DNA from: Nitrospirillum amazonense
Lineage (GTDB): Bacteria; Pseudomonadota; Alphaproteobacteria; Azospirillales; Azospirillaceae
Length of the DNA stretch: 64,000 nucleotides
Direction of reading: 5' to 3'
Assembly (NCBI RefSeq): GCF_007828045.1
Contig: NZ_VITN01000019.1
Coordinates: forward strand, 1-64,000
Under the pieces are notes generated by a model. The model searched no databases and had not been told where the DNA came from. It saw only the letters and a list, made by a program, of their open reading frames with translations. Both the position numbers and the translations under genes were made by a program. Below are positions 45,496 through 54,221 of the stretch, one piece after another; position 1 is the first letter of the stretch; every line of letters starts with the position of its first letter.

Positions 45496-46305
45496 TCAGG
45501 CGGCGGTGTAATGCCGGGCAGCGGCGGACAGAAAGGTTTTGATCATGGAACGAAGCACAGGGCGCAGTCGGTGACAGCGCCCGTCATCCAGCGTCGGCAC
45601 TAGGCCGGGGGCCAGGTGGGTGTCCTGCGACAGCTCCAGCTGCAGGGCGTGGACATGCTCTGCCGGTTGGCCGTAGTGGCGGGTGATGTGCCCGCCCTTG
45701 AAGCGGCCGTTTAGAACCGCGCTATAGCCGCTGGCCCGGGCTATCTGGAACACCGCATCGGCGAAAGCTCCGGCGCAGGAAGTGCCAGCGTTGCTGCCCA
45801 GGTTCAGGTCGGGCAGCCGGCCGTCGAACAGGCGCGGCACCTCCGCCGCGATGGAGTGCGCGTCCCACAGCAGGGCGTAGCCGTGCCGGGCCTTCAGCCG
45901 ATCCAACTCTGCCCTCAATTGGGCGTGGTAAGGCTGCCAGTAGGTGGCGACGCGGGCGGCCTTTTCGGCCTCGTCCGGCCCCTGCCCCGGCAGATACAAG
46001 GACGTGCCGTCGAACATCACCTCCGGAATCAGGCCGGTGCCGGCCTGGCCGGGATAGAGGCTGGCGTCATCCGCCGGGCGGTTCAGGTCCACGACATAGC
46101 GGCTGTAGCCCGCCACCAGGGTAGAGGCACCGAGCTCGGTCGCGAAGTCATACAGCAAATCAACATGCCAGTCGGTGTCGAGCAGGCTGTGGGCCTCAGG
46201 CACCAAGCGGGACGATATGTCCCCCGGCACCTGGATGCCAACATGGGGAAAAGAGATCAGCAGCGGCGCCGCCCCTTCCCGAAAGGTGAAGACTGACGGC
46301 GTCAT
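45496..46305 (-). CDS. hutG: N-formylglutamate deformylase
   Basis: A 269-residue zinc hydrolase giving glutamate and formate, the last step of the histidine route that goes through formylglutamate. Family motifs: LLISFPHVGIQVP, DTDWHVDLLYDFA, RYVVDLNRPADDASLYPG and LLWDAHSIAAEVPRLF. ATG 46305 overlaps the stop of a 35-codon upstream frame (ATGA) and lacks a strong ribosome-binding site of its own. Confidence 0.93.
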   Translation of the reverse strand: MTPSVFTFREGAAPLLISFPHVGIQVPGDISSRLVPEAHSLLDTDWHVDLLYDFATELGASTLVAGYSRYVVDLNRPADDASLYPGQAGTGLIPEVMFDGTSLYLPGQGPDEAEKAARVATYWQPYHAQLRAELDRLKARHGYALLWDAHSIAAEVPRLFDGRLPDLNLGSNAGTSCAGAFADAVFQIARASGYSAVLNGRFKGGHITRHYGQPAEHVHALQLELSQDTHLAPGLVPTLDDGRCHRLRPVLRSMIKTFLSAAARHYTAA

Positions 46306-46409
46306 TGGACGACCACGGGCAGCTCCAGACCATGGCACCGGCCGCCATCGCCAGTCAGTTCATGAGTCAGTTCATGGCCGGCGGTGACGTGTGGGACGGG
46401 GGCGCTCAT
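46302..46409 (-). CDS. Possible 35-residue leader peptide overlapping hutG
   Basis: A short frame with AGGAAAGAGG upstream of ATG 46409; its TGA overlaps the hutG ATG. It includes four His residues and an internal HELTHELT duplication, made by two copies of AGTCAGTTCATG in the DNA. It could be a translational coupler or leader. It may equally be chance; there is no homology evidence. Confidence 0.3.
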   Translation of the reverse strand: MSAPVPHVTAGHELTHELTGDGGRCHGLELPVVVQ

Positions 46410-46795
46410 TTGACATGCCTCTTTCCTGTTTCCCCGGCCAGTGCATATTGCTGAGGGGCGTTTTTGCCCTTTAACAACCGATCTCGATGGCAATGGCGGC
46501 AACACAGACGCCATCCTAGCGGCGGGGCGATGGTCCGTAAAGGCCTGCCACGCTATCTGACCTGTCAGTAATCTCACCGGGATAGAGCCTGACAGCCCTG
46601 CTTCGCCCTGCCAAAACGCCGAATCTGGCTATATACCCCCTTGTGATGTTCGGCTAATGGGGGTTTTGCAATATGCCAGGATGTTATCGGCCAACTGAAA
46701 TTTCAGGAATGCCAGCGGAGCGCCCCCTCATCTGCACGAGGGAATTGGTCTGCCGACCGGATGGCGACGCCTGTGCCAAACGGGACGCGCGGTGG
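46410..46795. other. Intergenic region upstream of the hut operon
   Basis: About 386 bp without a convincing gene. The right part (46560-46700) is less GC-rich and contains a 6-bp stem, ACCCCC/GGGGGT with an 18-nt loop then TTTTG, at about 46633-46668. That hairpin is terminator-like on the plus strand, although no plus-strand gene precedes it. The hut promoter probably lies near 46430-46560; I found no clear HutC box. Confidence 0.4.
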
Positions 46796-47149
46796 TCAGG
46801 CCGTCTGATCAGGGGCGGCAGACACCGCCAGCAGGCAGGCCAGGAAGTCAGACGCGTCCTCGGCGTCGGCCAGGAAGTCCGCGCCGATGATCCGCCGCTC
46901 CACATCCACCCGTCGCACGATGATGGGGAACAGGGCGACGCCGTTGGTCACCTCGCTATGGATGCTGACGGTCAGGGCCTGAGCCAGGGCAATATCCTCC
47001 ACCCCGCCGTGCAGCTGCAGGCCGATGCCCTTGGCCGACCAATCGACCAGGCGGGCCTGATGGCGGCCCACCCGCAATGGGTACGCGTCGCCGGACAGAC
47101 GCTTGGCCTGCCGGCGGTCCATTGCGGAGGGGGGTGTCTCGTCCGTCAT
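46796..47149 (-). CDS. PilZ-domain protein
   Basis: A 117-residue single-domain PilZ protein, a c-di-GMP receptor. The binding motifs are both present: RRQAKR near residue 12 and DWSAKGIGLQL near residue 37. It probably transmits c-di-GMP signals to motility, exopolysaccharide or another partner by protein contact. The start at 47149 was chosen because an AGGA lies about 10 nt upstream. It lies 19 bp after the pentapeptide-repeat gene on the same strand. Confidence 0.82.
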   Translation of the reverse strand: MTDETPPSAMDRRQAKRLSGDAYPLRVGRHQARLVDWSAKGIGLQLHGGVEDIALAQALTVSIHSEVTNGVALFPIIVRRVDVERRIIGADFLADAEDASDFLACLLAVSAAPDQTA

Positions 47150-47168
47150 GGGCGCCATCCTACCCGGA

Positions 47169-48524
47169 TCAGACGGCCAAGGCTTCAGCGGAAAAATTCT
47201 TGGCACCGCGGAAGTCGGCGTTGCGAATGTCGGCCTCGCGCAGATCGGCCATGGTCAGGGTCGCGTCGGTAAGGCTGGCGCCGGCCAGGACGGCGTTACG
47301 CAAATTGCTTTGGGTCAGGTCGGCGTCTTCCATGCGGGCCATGGTCAGGTCGGCACCCGCCAGATTTACCCGCACCATGCGTCCCTTGCTGAAATTGGTC
47401 GGCCATTCATGGCCGTTGCGCAAATCCATGGGGCAGGCCACGGCGTTGACCAGGTTGGCCTCGTTCAGGGTCGCGCGCTCCAGACAGGCGCCGCGTAGAT
47501 CGGCGCCGACAAGTTCCGCGCCCCGCAGGTCGGCCATGGACAGGTCGGCCATGGCCAATACCGTGCCGCTGAGGTTGGCGCCCTTCAGCGTCGTCTGTCT
47601 GAGGATGGCGGCCGACAGGTTCAGGTTCGACAGGTCCTGCCCGCTGAGATTGGTGGCCGACAGGTCCGCGCGCTTGCCCTTGCCGCCGTTGCTCAATATC
47701 CACAGGCGGTGCTGGCGCAGGGTTTCGCCGATGGTGCCCTCAATATCGTCCAGGCGGCGCACTAGGTCGGCACCCGTCAGGTTGGCCATGGACAGGTCGA
47801 CATCGTCCAGCAGGGCACCCAGCAGACTGGCCTTGGACAGGTTGGTGCTGCGCAGCAGGGCGCGGGTCAGCACCGCGCCATCCAGCTTGGTGCCGCTGAG
47901 ATTGGCCTCGGATAGGTCCGCCCCCTCAAGGTTGCAGCCGGTGAGGTCGGAACCGCTGAGATCAGCCCTAACGAAAATGGCGCCGCGCAAGTCGGTATCG
48001 CGCAGGTCGGTCTGGACGACGAAGGCGTTGGACAGCTTGGCGTAGCTGAGGTCGGCCTTGGTCATGGACGCCTCCGTCAACTCGGCCGAGGGGTTGCCCT
48101 GCACGTTGGGCGTCAACTCGCCATTCTTGCTGCGCATCAGGTGGCCGTCGCGCAGGTCGGCCTCCACCATCACGACCCGCCGCATGCTGGCCCCACGGAA
48201 GGCGGCGCCGCGCAGATCGGCTCGGGTCAAGTTGGTGCGCTCCAACGTGGCGCGGCGCAGGTCCGCCCCGAACAGGCAGGCGGAGCGCAAATCCGCCTCC
48301 GACAGGTCGGCATCGCTAAGCCGCGCGCCGGTCAGGTCGGCGCCGGCCAACATCCGGCCGCGCAATACGGTGTTGGACAGATCACAGAACTTCAGGCTGG
48401 CCCGCGCCCCACCCCGTTGCCCCTGGAGGTAGCGCAGATGCAGGGTCAGGGCTTGCTCGATCTCCGCAGCCGAGAGGCGCCGGTAACCGATATCGAGGCT
48501 GTCAACGTCGGCCCTGGGGCTCAT
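47169..48524 (-). CDS. Pentapeptide-repeat protein
   Basis: A 451-residue protein made mostly of A(D/N)LXX pentapeptide repeats, forming a right-handed quadrilateral beta-helix from about residue 45 to the end. The repeat run is interrupted by three similar non-repeat inserts, each containing a His and a Gly-rich or basic part (HLMRSKNGELTPN, HRLWILSNGGKGKR, HEWPTNFSKGRM). There is no signal peptide, so it is probably cytosolic. Function is unknown; the family includes gyrase-protecting and scaffold proteins. It is probably cotranscribed with the PilZ gene. Confidence 0.88.
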   Translation of the reverse strand: MSPRADVDSLDIGYRRLSAAEIEQALTLHLRYLQGQRGGARASLKFCDLSNTVLRGRMLAGADLTGARLSDADLSEADLRSACLFGADLRRATLERTNLTRADLRGAAFRGASMRRVVMVEADLRDGHLMRSKNGELTPNVQGNPSAELTEASMTKADLSYAKLSNAFVVQTDLRDTDLRGAIFVRADLSGSDLTGCNLEGADLSEANLSGTKLDGAVLTRALLRSTNLSKASLLGALLDDVDLSMANLTGADLVRRLDDIEGTIGETLRQHRLWILSNGGKGKRADLSATNLSGQDLSNLNLSAAILRQTTLKGANLSGTVLAMADLSMADLRGAELVGADLRGACLERATLNEANLVNAVACPMDLRNGHEWPTNFSKGRMVRVNLAGADLTMARMEDADLTQSNLRNAVLAGASLTDATLTMADLREADIRNADFRGAKNFSAEALAV

Positions 48525-48881
48525 ATGGGTCTCAGGCTTTAAGGTTCGTCATCGCGGGAGCCTATGTGATAGCGGCCCTTCGTTAATAAAAGGTCATTAA
48601 TTTAAGGTTTGTGACGAAGGGAAAAAGAATCAGGGGTTCCGGGGCCAGTTCATGAGCCAAGGACTGTTCAGATAATCTCATGAATTGCGGTTCCGTCACA
48701 AAATCGACTGCTATTAGATTTTTGGGCGGTTTGGCAAAGTTAGACGGCCGTATCCCTGTCGTGCGCGCTCTTGTCACGCCTACATAGCGTGATCAATGCG
48801 CCCCGAAGATTGAGGAATGGCGCATCATCGCCGGCATGGCTCAGTCTAACGGCTCGGAAGATGGGGATCGTGGCGGCGCAG
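48525..48881. other. AT-rich intergenic region with nested inverted repeats
   Basis: About 357 bp, clearly more AT-rich than its surroundings. It carries the nested inverted-repeat element listed separately. A 64-codon minus-strand frame (48583-48777) crosses this element and looks like chance. The region should contain the divergent promoters of the pentapeptide-repeat gene and the membrane-protein gene. Confidence 0.5.
48608..48702. repeat. Nested inverted-repeat element (possible structured RNA or MITE-like)
   Basis: The ends are a perfect 9-bp inverted repeat, TTTGTGACG at 48608-48616 and CGTCACAAA at 48694-48702. Inside it is a second perfect 8-bp pair, TTCATGAG at 48649-48656 and CTCATGAA at 48677-48684, which extends to about 11 pairs when wobble is allowed. 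The whole folds as an outer stem with an inner hairpin. Confidence 0.6.
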
Positions 48882-49487
48882 ATGTCTTGCACCAATACCG
48901 CGCCGTCGGAGCGCATTGTCCTGCGGCGTGGGCGCGGCAGTTACCTCGCCGGGCTGTTCGGCTTCCTATTCGGCGTGCTTGTGATCGGACTTGATATTCC
49001 ACACATCCGAAGCGGCTGGTCACTGTTGGTGATAGTGGCGTTCGCGCTCTACTGCGTCTATGCGCTGCGCGTTTATTGGCCGGGATGGCTTAGGCTCGCC
49101 ATCGACGCGGACGGCGTGACCCTGACCCGCGGGCCCAATGTGACATTGTGCCGTTGGGATGATGTCCTCCTCATGAGGCGTTGCATGGGCAGCAGAAACC
49201 AGGAGGCAGGCATTTTCATCCGTCGGCGAGGCGATCCACCCGCCGACCACGGCTGTTACGACAGAAGCTGGTTTTTCATCCCGGACAGCTTTCCGCTCAA
49301 TCGGGCAGCCCTCGCTGACCTGCTGCGGCGCTATCATGATCAGGGTGGGCGCCCGCCCTTGCCACCGGAGCAGGAGGATTCCCTTTATGATGCCAAGAGC
49401 GTCCGGCTGATAGTGCTGGTGCTGGGGGGTGTCTTCTGCGCACCGGTCATTATGCTGTTGGCGGTTTTGTTTCTGCGCCACCACTGA
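48882..49487 (+). CDS. Membrane protein with PH-like domain, function unknown
   Basis: About 201 residues. Two transmembrane helices come first (YLAGLFGFLFGVLVIGLDI, then SLLVIVAFALYCVYALRVYW). A soluble part follows with LAIDADGVTLTRGP and LCRWDDVLLM, resembling bacterial PH-like domains. A C-terminal helix (LIVLVLGGVFCAPVIMLLAV) closes it. The start is uncertain: ATG 48861 and ATG 48882 are both possible, neither with a good ribosome-binding site. Base composition is lower in GC than the neighbours, which may mean transfer. Confidence 0.65.
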   Translation: MSCTNTAPSERIVLRRGRGSYLAGLFGFLFGVLVIGLDIPHIRSGWSLLVIVAFALYCVYALRVYWPGWLRLAIDADGVTLTRGPNVTLCRWDDVLLMRRCMGSRNQEAGIFIRRRGDPPADHGCYDRSWFFIPDSFPLNRAALADLLRRYHDQGGRPPLPPEQEDSLYDAKSVRLIVLVLGGVFCAPVIMLLAVLFLRHH

Positions 49488-49501
49488 TCACCATAAAAGG
49501 C

Positions 49502-49529
49502 AACGGCGGAACCCGTGGGTCCCGCCGTT
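49502..49529 (-). terminator. rpoH terminator
   Basis: Stem AACGGCGG/CCGCCGTT with a further ACCC/GGGT inside. On the minus strand it is followed by GCCTTTTA. It lies about 95 bp beyond the rpoH stop. Confidence 0.65.
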
Positions 49530-49623
49530 CCGTCCAACTGCCACTTGCCCTAGAATTCATGTTCTTGCCCGCGGGGCGCCTGCCGTGGCGTTGTCGTCCG
49601 GTTGGGCGCGCCCACGTCAAGAA

Positions 49624-50505
49624 TTAGGCCAAATGGGTCTCCAGGGCCGCGTTCTTCACGGCCTTCTGAAGCTTTTCGAACGCCCGCACCTCGATCTGGC
49701 GCACACGCTCGCGGCTGATGCCGAACTCCTGGGACAAATCCTCCAGCGTCGTCGGGTCGTCGCGCAGGCGACGCTCCGCCAGGATACGGCGCTCGCGGTC
49801 GTTCAGGCCCTTCATGGCGCCGGCCAGCAGGGCCTTGCGCTTACCCAGCTCTTCCCGGTCGGCCAGACGGATTTCCTGGCTTTCCGTCTCGTCCACCAGC
49901 CAATCCTGCCACTCGCCCTCGCCATCCACGCGCAGGGGGGCGTTCAGGCTGTGGTCGGGGCTGCCCAGGCGGCGGTTCATGGACACGACGTCCTGTTCCG
50001 GCACGTCCAGCTTGGTGGCGATGGCGGTCACCGTCTCCGGCGACAGGTCGCCGTCCTCGATGGCCTGCATCTGGCCCTTCAGCTTGCGCAGGTTGAAGAA
50101 CAGCTTCTTCTGCGCGGCCGTCGTGCCCATCTTCACCAGGCTCCAGCTGTGCAGGATGTATTCCTGGATGGCGGCACGGATCCACCACATGGCGTAGGTG
50201 GCTAGGCGGAAGCCGCGGTCGGGGTCGAAGCGCTTCACCGCCTGCATCATGCCGACGTTGCCTTCGGAGATCAGCTCGGACAGCGGCAGGCCGTAGCCGC
50301 GATAGCCCATGGCGATCTTGGCCACCAGGCGCAAATGGCTGGTCACCAGCTGGTGGGCGGCGATGCCGTCCTCATGTTCCTGCCAGCGCTTGGCCAGCAT
50401 GAACTCCTTCTCCGGCTCCAGCATGGGGAAGCGGCGGATTTCCTGAAGATACCGCGACAGGCTCGATTCCGAACTGACGGCGGGGATGGCGGGCAAGGTG
50501 GCCAT
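49624..50505 (-). CDS. rpoH: RNA polymerase sigma-32 factor (heat-shock)
   Basis: A 293-residue group-3 sigma factor. Region 2 is seen as HLRLVAKIAMGYRGYGLPLS, GNVGMMQAVKRFDPDRGFRL and ATYAMWWIRAAIQEYILHSW. The RpoH box QKKLFFNLRKLK separates it from housekeeping sigma-70. Region 4.2 ends with LEDLSQEFGISRERVRQIE. ATG 50505 follows AAAGG; the frame extends upstream to 50640 without support. Alphaproteobacteria often carry two rpoH copies; only one is in view. Confidence 0.95.
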   Translation of the reverse strand: MATLPAIPAVSSESSLSRYLQEIRRFPMLEPEKEFMLAKRWQEHEDGIAAHQLVTSHLRLVAKIAMGYRGYGLPLSELISEGNVGMMQAVKRFDPDRGFRLATYAMWWIRAAIQEYILHSWSLVKMGTTAAQKKLFFNLRKLKGQMQAIEDGDLSPETVTAIATKLDVPEQDVVSMNRRLGSPDHSLNAPLRVDGEGEWQDWLVDETESQEIRLADREELGKRKALLAGAMKGLNDRERRILAERRLRDDPTTLEDLSQEFGISRERVRQIEVRAFEKLQKAVKNAALETHLA

Positions 50506-50649
50506 GGTCAACAACCTTTCACGGTTAAGGACCCCCGGGGATCGGGCGGTCCCCCCATGCCGGATGCTCAAATGGAGCCCCCCGGACGGGGTTGGGGTGA
50601 CACACTGATCAGTATACGCCTCTGACTCGTATCCGACCACACTTTAAAA

Positions 50650-51807
50650 TCATTCTAAACTAAAGATCAGCCCTGCAAGATCGGCGGGCAGGTCGCTGGT
50701 GAAGGCCACCATGTCACCGCTGGCCGGGTGACGGAAGGCGATGTCCTTCGCATGCAACGCTTGGCGGCGAAAACCGAGAAGTTGGGCCTGCGCGTCCGGC
50801 GTCGCCTCCTTCAGCCGAACGCCCAGGGCGCCGGTGGGGCGGGCCTTGCCGTACAGAGGGTCGCCCACCAGCGGATGGCCGATCTGGGCCATGTGCACCC
50901 GAATCTGGTGGGTGCGGCCCGTGGCCAACTTGCACTCCACATGGGCGGCCAGCAGGCCGTAGCGGGCCAGCGTGCGCCAGCGGGTCAGGGCCGGCTTGCC
51001 GCCCTTGCTTACCACGGCCATGCGCTTGCGATCCGTCGGATGGCGGCCGATGTTGCCCTCGATTTGCCCCTCAGCCGTCGCCGGGGAGCCCCAGACGACG
51101 GCGTGGTAGGTGCGCGACAGGGTGCGGTCGGCGAACTGGGCCGACAGGCCGGCATGGGCGCGATCGGTCTTGGCCACCACCATCAGGCCGCTGGTATCCT
51201 TGTCCAGACGGTGGACGATGCCCGGCCGGCGCACGCCGCCGATGCCGGACAGCCGCTCCCCACAATGGAACAGCAGGGCGTTCACCAGCGTGCCGTCCGG
51301 GTTGCCGGCGGCAGGATGCACCACCATCCCGGCGGGCTTATCGATCACCAGCAGGTCATCGTCCTCGAAGACGATGGTCAGCGGGATGTCCTGCGCCACC
51401 GGCACGGCCGGTTCCGGCGCCGGCACGGAAATCTGGAACACCTGGCCGGGTTTGACCCGGTATGAGGCGTCGTCTATGGTCTGGCCGCCCGGCTGACCCA
51501 AGGCCACGCGCCCCTCCCCGATCAGCGCCTGCAGGCGTGAGCGGGTGAGGCCCGCGGCCTCCGGCACCAGCTGGGCCAGGGCCTTGTCCAACCGGTCGCG
51601 GGCCGCGGTGTCGGGGATAGTGACGGCGATCAGGGCAGAACCCGCCTCATCGCCCTCCAGTTCCTCATCCTCCGCGCCGTCCACCACCGGGGCGCCAAGA
51701 TCCAGGCGGTCAGCCCCGCCCTCTCCCGCCACGGCGCCGAAGCGCGCGACGGCGGGGTCGGCAGGCTGGCCCGGGGCGGCACAGATGGTTGAAGCAAGTG
51801 CGGACAA
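50650..51807 (-). CDS. rluD: 23S rRNA pseudouridine synthase, RluD family
   Basis: An S4 domain (DRLDKALAQLVPEAAGLTRS) is followed by the pseudouridine synthase domain with the catalytic Asp in GIVHRLDKDTSGLMVVAKTD and the KAL-TRW segment. It modifies helix 69 of 23S rRNA. No ATG exists near the 5' end. The longest frame begins with TTG at 51807 and overlaps the divergent DUF6476 gene; GTG 51732 or 51687 would avoid the overlap and give a normal length. It is upstream of rpoH on the same strand, 144 bp away. Confidence 0.9.
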   Translation of the reverse strand: MSALASTICAAPGQPADPAVARFGAVAGEGGADRLDLGAPVVDGAEDEELEGDEAGSALIAVTIPDTAARDRLDKALAQLVPEAAGLTRSRLQALIGEGRVALGQPGGQTIDDASYRVKPGQVFQISVPAPEPAVPVAQDIPLTIVFEDDDLLVIDKPAGMVVHPAAGNPDGTLVNALLFHCGERLSGIGGVRRPGIVHRLDKDTSGLMVVAKTDRAHAGLSAQFADRTLSRTYHAVVWGSPATAEGQIEGNIGRHPTDRKRMAVVSKGGKPALTRWRTLARYGLLAAHVECKLATGRTHQIRVHMAQIGHPLVGDPLYGKARPTGALGVRLKEATPDAQAQLLGFRRQALHAKDIAFRHPASGDMVAFTSDLPADLAGLIFSLE

Positions 51808-52253
51808 TAAAGACCTTCCTCGTCATCATGGGCGTACTCATCGTCGCCGGTTTCACCTTCATCGGGGTGGAGGTCTGGCGGCGTGCCACCGACCCGAGCC
51901 ACCCCCGCGCCTTCGGCCGCCATGCTGATACGGCGACCCTTGGCACCACTACCGTGGGCACGACCACCGCAGGCACAACCACCGGTTCGGCCCTGCCGCC
52001 CGGGGCCCTGGCTCCGCTGCTGAAACTGCCGGAAGGCAGCCGCATCGAAGCCATGACCAGCGTGGGCAGCCGCCTGGCCGTCCAGGTCGTCCTTCCCGGC
52101 GGTGCCCAGCAGATCGTCCTGCTGGAGCCCAGTACCGGAAAGGTCCAGATCGCGGTCGTTACTGGAACCACTTCATCGGGCACCCCATCTTCCACAGGTG
52201 GGGCGCCTGAACCCAACCAGACGATGCGCCCGCAGGTTCTCCGGACGCCGTGA
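51798..52253 (+). CDS. DUF6476-family membrane-anchored protein
   Basis: About 151 residues. A single N-terminal transmembrane helix (TFLVIMGVLIVAGFTFIGVE) anchors a short periplasmic part. A Thr/Gly-rich linker (TTTVGTTTAGTTTG) leads to a small domain with LPEGSRIEAMTSVGSRLAVQ and QIVLLEPSTGKV. Proteins of this type commonly neighbour rluD and rpoH in alphaproteobacteria. The start is non-ATG: GTG 51798 or TTG 51789. Function is unknown. Confidence 0.7.
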   Translation: MRTIKTFLVIMGVLIVAGFTFIGVEVWRRATDPSHPRAFGRHADTATLGTTTVGTTTAGTTTGSALPPGALAPLLKLPEGSRIEAMTSVGSRLAVQVVLPGGAQQIVLLEPSTGKVQIAVVTGTTSSGTPSSTGGAPEPNQTMRPQVLRTP

Positions 52254-52477
52254 TTACGGTCACACCGCCCCGCCCCCCACCAGCGTAATCGCCCTACATG
52301 ACAGAGATTTAATGGCTCTTGTCACGAAGCCGGGGTTGGTCAAGGGGGCGCCGGCGACCGCCCAATATTTCACCATCCGGCGGCAGCATTGCGCTTTCCC
52401 ACGCTTTTTTGCTTCCGCTTCAGGCGCGCCAGACCCGATCATCACCCGACATCCAGCAAAAGGCGAGACGGTCCCCC

Positions 52478-53509
52478 ATGAACTTCATGAGCGACAATGT
52501 GGTGGGCGCGGCCCCGGAGATCCTGGCGGCCTTGGCCGCGGCCAATGAGGGCGCGCAGCCCTCCTACGGCGGCGACCCGCTGACGGCGCGGGTGACCCGG
52601 GACCTGGCCGAGTTGTTCGAGTGCGACGTCACCATCTTCCCCGTTGCCACCGGCACCGCCGCCAACGCGCTGGCCCTGTCGGTGCTGACCCCGCCCTACG
52701 GCGCCGTCTATTGCCATGACGAGGCCCACGTGCAGGTGGATGAATGTGGCGCGCCGGAGCTGATGTCCGGCGGCGCCAAGCTGGTTCCCTTGGCGGGCCC
52801 CCATGGCAAGCTGGACGCGATGGCGCTTAAGGCCGCCTTGGACAAGGGCGGCGCCGGCGTCGTCCACCATGTGCAGCCGGCCGCCCTGACCCTGACCCAG
52901 GCGACGGAGTCCGGCACCGTCTACACCCCCGGCGAGGTGATGGCCCTGACGGAGGTGGCGCGGGCGCACAAGCTGCGCGTCCACATGGATGGCGCCCGCT
53001 TCGCCAACGCGGTGGCCAGCCTGGCCTGCGCCCCGGCCGACATCACCTGGCGCGCCGGCGTGGACGTGCTGTCCTTTGGTGCCACCAAGAACGGTGCTCT
53101 GGCGGCGGAGGCGGTGATCTTCTTCGATAAAGCCCTGGCCGACAGCTTTGCCTATCGCCGCAAGCGGGCCGGCCACCTGTTCTCCAAGATGCGCTTCCTG
53201 TCGGCGCAGTTGGACGCCTACCTGACGGATGGCCTGTGGCTGCGCCTGGCCACCCACGCCAACGCCATGGCGACGCGCCTGGCTCAGGGCCTGGACGCCC
53301 TGCCCGGCGTCGGCCTGCGCAGCCCGGTGCAGGCCAACGAGGTCTTCGCCGTGATGCCGGAGCCGATGATCGCGGGGCTGGAAGCCGCCGGCTTCCACTT
53401 CTACCGCTGGGATGGCGCCTGCATCCGCCTGGTCACCGCCTGGAACACCGACCCGACCCATGTCGATGCCTTCGTCGCCACCGCGCGGGGGCTGGCGGGG
53501 ATCGCCTGA
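52478..53509 (+). CDS. ltaE: Low-specificity L-threonine aldolase
   Basis: A 343-residue PLP enzyme splitting threonine or allo-threonine into glycine and acetaldehyde. The start MNFMSDNVVGAAPEILAALA, GTAANALALSVL, HMDGARFANAV (PLP Asp and following residues) and the Schiff-base Lys in SFGATKNGALAAE are all family features. Length is typical. The long upstream reading to 52319 has no support. It stands alone; a 224-bp gap separates it from the DUF6476 gene. Confidence 0.93.
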   Translation: MNFMSDNVVGAAPEILAALAAANEGAQPSYGGDPLTARVTRDLAELFECDVTIFPVATGTAANALALSVLTPPYGAVYCHDEAHVQVDECGAPELMSGGAKLVPLAGPHGKLDAMALKAALDKGGAGVVHHVQPAALTLTQATESGTVYTPGEVMALTEVARAHKLRVHMDGARFANAVASLACAPADITWRAGVDVLSFGATKNGALAAEAVIFFDKALADSFAYRRKRAGHLFSKMRFLSAQLDAYLTDGLWLRLATHANAMATRLAQGLDALPGVGLRSPVQANEVFAVMPEPMIAGLEAAGFHFYRWDGACIRLVTAWNTDPTHVDAFVATARGLAGIA

Positions 53510-53604
53510 GGCAAAAGACCGCCCCACGCCCAGGCCCGCGATGGCGTAGGGTCTGGGCCTCAAACCGGGGGCTGATGCATCCCGGCGAACTCTGTGGAGA
53601 TGAT

Positions 53605-54135
53605 ATGCGCACCATCGTTCTCGCCGCCGCCTTCTCGCTGGTGGCCACCGCTCCGGCCTGGGCGGCCCTGCCCAACGGCGCCCCGGCCCCGGCCTTCACC
53701 GCCCAGGGCGCCCTGGGCGGCAAGACCTCGACCTTTTCGCTGACCGACGCGTTGAAGACGGGTCCGGTGGTGCTCTACTTCTTCCCCGCCGCCTTCACCA
53801 AGGGCTGCACCGTGGAGGCGCATGAGTTCGCCGAGGCGACGGAGACGTTCAAGCAGTACGGCGCCACCGTGGTGGGCGTGACCGCCGGGAACATCGATCG
53901 CGTGGCCGAGTTCTCCTCCGTTGAATGCCGGGACAAGTTCATGGTGGCCGCCGACCCCGACGCCAAGATCGCCGCCGAGTACGACGCCAAGAACCAGGGC
54001 AATGCCGCCATCTCCAACCGCACGTCCTACGTCATCGGCCAGAACGGCAAGGTCGTCGCCAGCTACACGGACAACAATCCGGACCAGCACGTGCAGTTGA
54101 TGCTGGACGCGGTCAAGGCGCTGCACGCCAAGTAA
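53605..54135 (+). CDS. Exported peroxiredoxin (AhpC/TSA, PrxQ-like)
   Basis: A 176-residue thiol peroxidase. The signal peptide (MRTIVLAAAFSLVATAPAWA) directs it to the periplasm. The peroxidatic Cys is in YFFPAAFTKGCTVEAHEF. A second Cys (VECRDKF) lies about 50 residues further, not in the classical PrxQ CxxxxC position. Clear GGAGATGAT before ATG 53605. Confidence 0.9.
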   Translation: MRTIVLAAAFSLVATAPAWAALPNGAPAPAFTAQGALGGKTSTFSLTDALKTGPVVLYFFPAAFTKGCTVEAHEFAEATETFKQYGATVVGVTAGNIDRVAEFSSVECRDKFMVAADPDAKIAAEYDAKNQGNAAISNRTSYVIGQNGKVVASYTDNNPDQHVQLMLDAVKALHAK

Positions 54136-54221
54136 GCGCAAGGCGCCAGACGCAAGGGGTGGGCGCAGGGGGCGGGCGCAGGGGGCGGCATGGCCGCGTG
54201 TCACCCCTCACGCCTCCGCCC

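Noticed and set aside
48583-48777. A 64-codon minus-strand frame in the AT-rich gap
   Set aside because: It crosses the inverted-repeat element, lacks a ribosome-binding site and shows no protein-like pattern.
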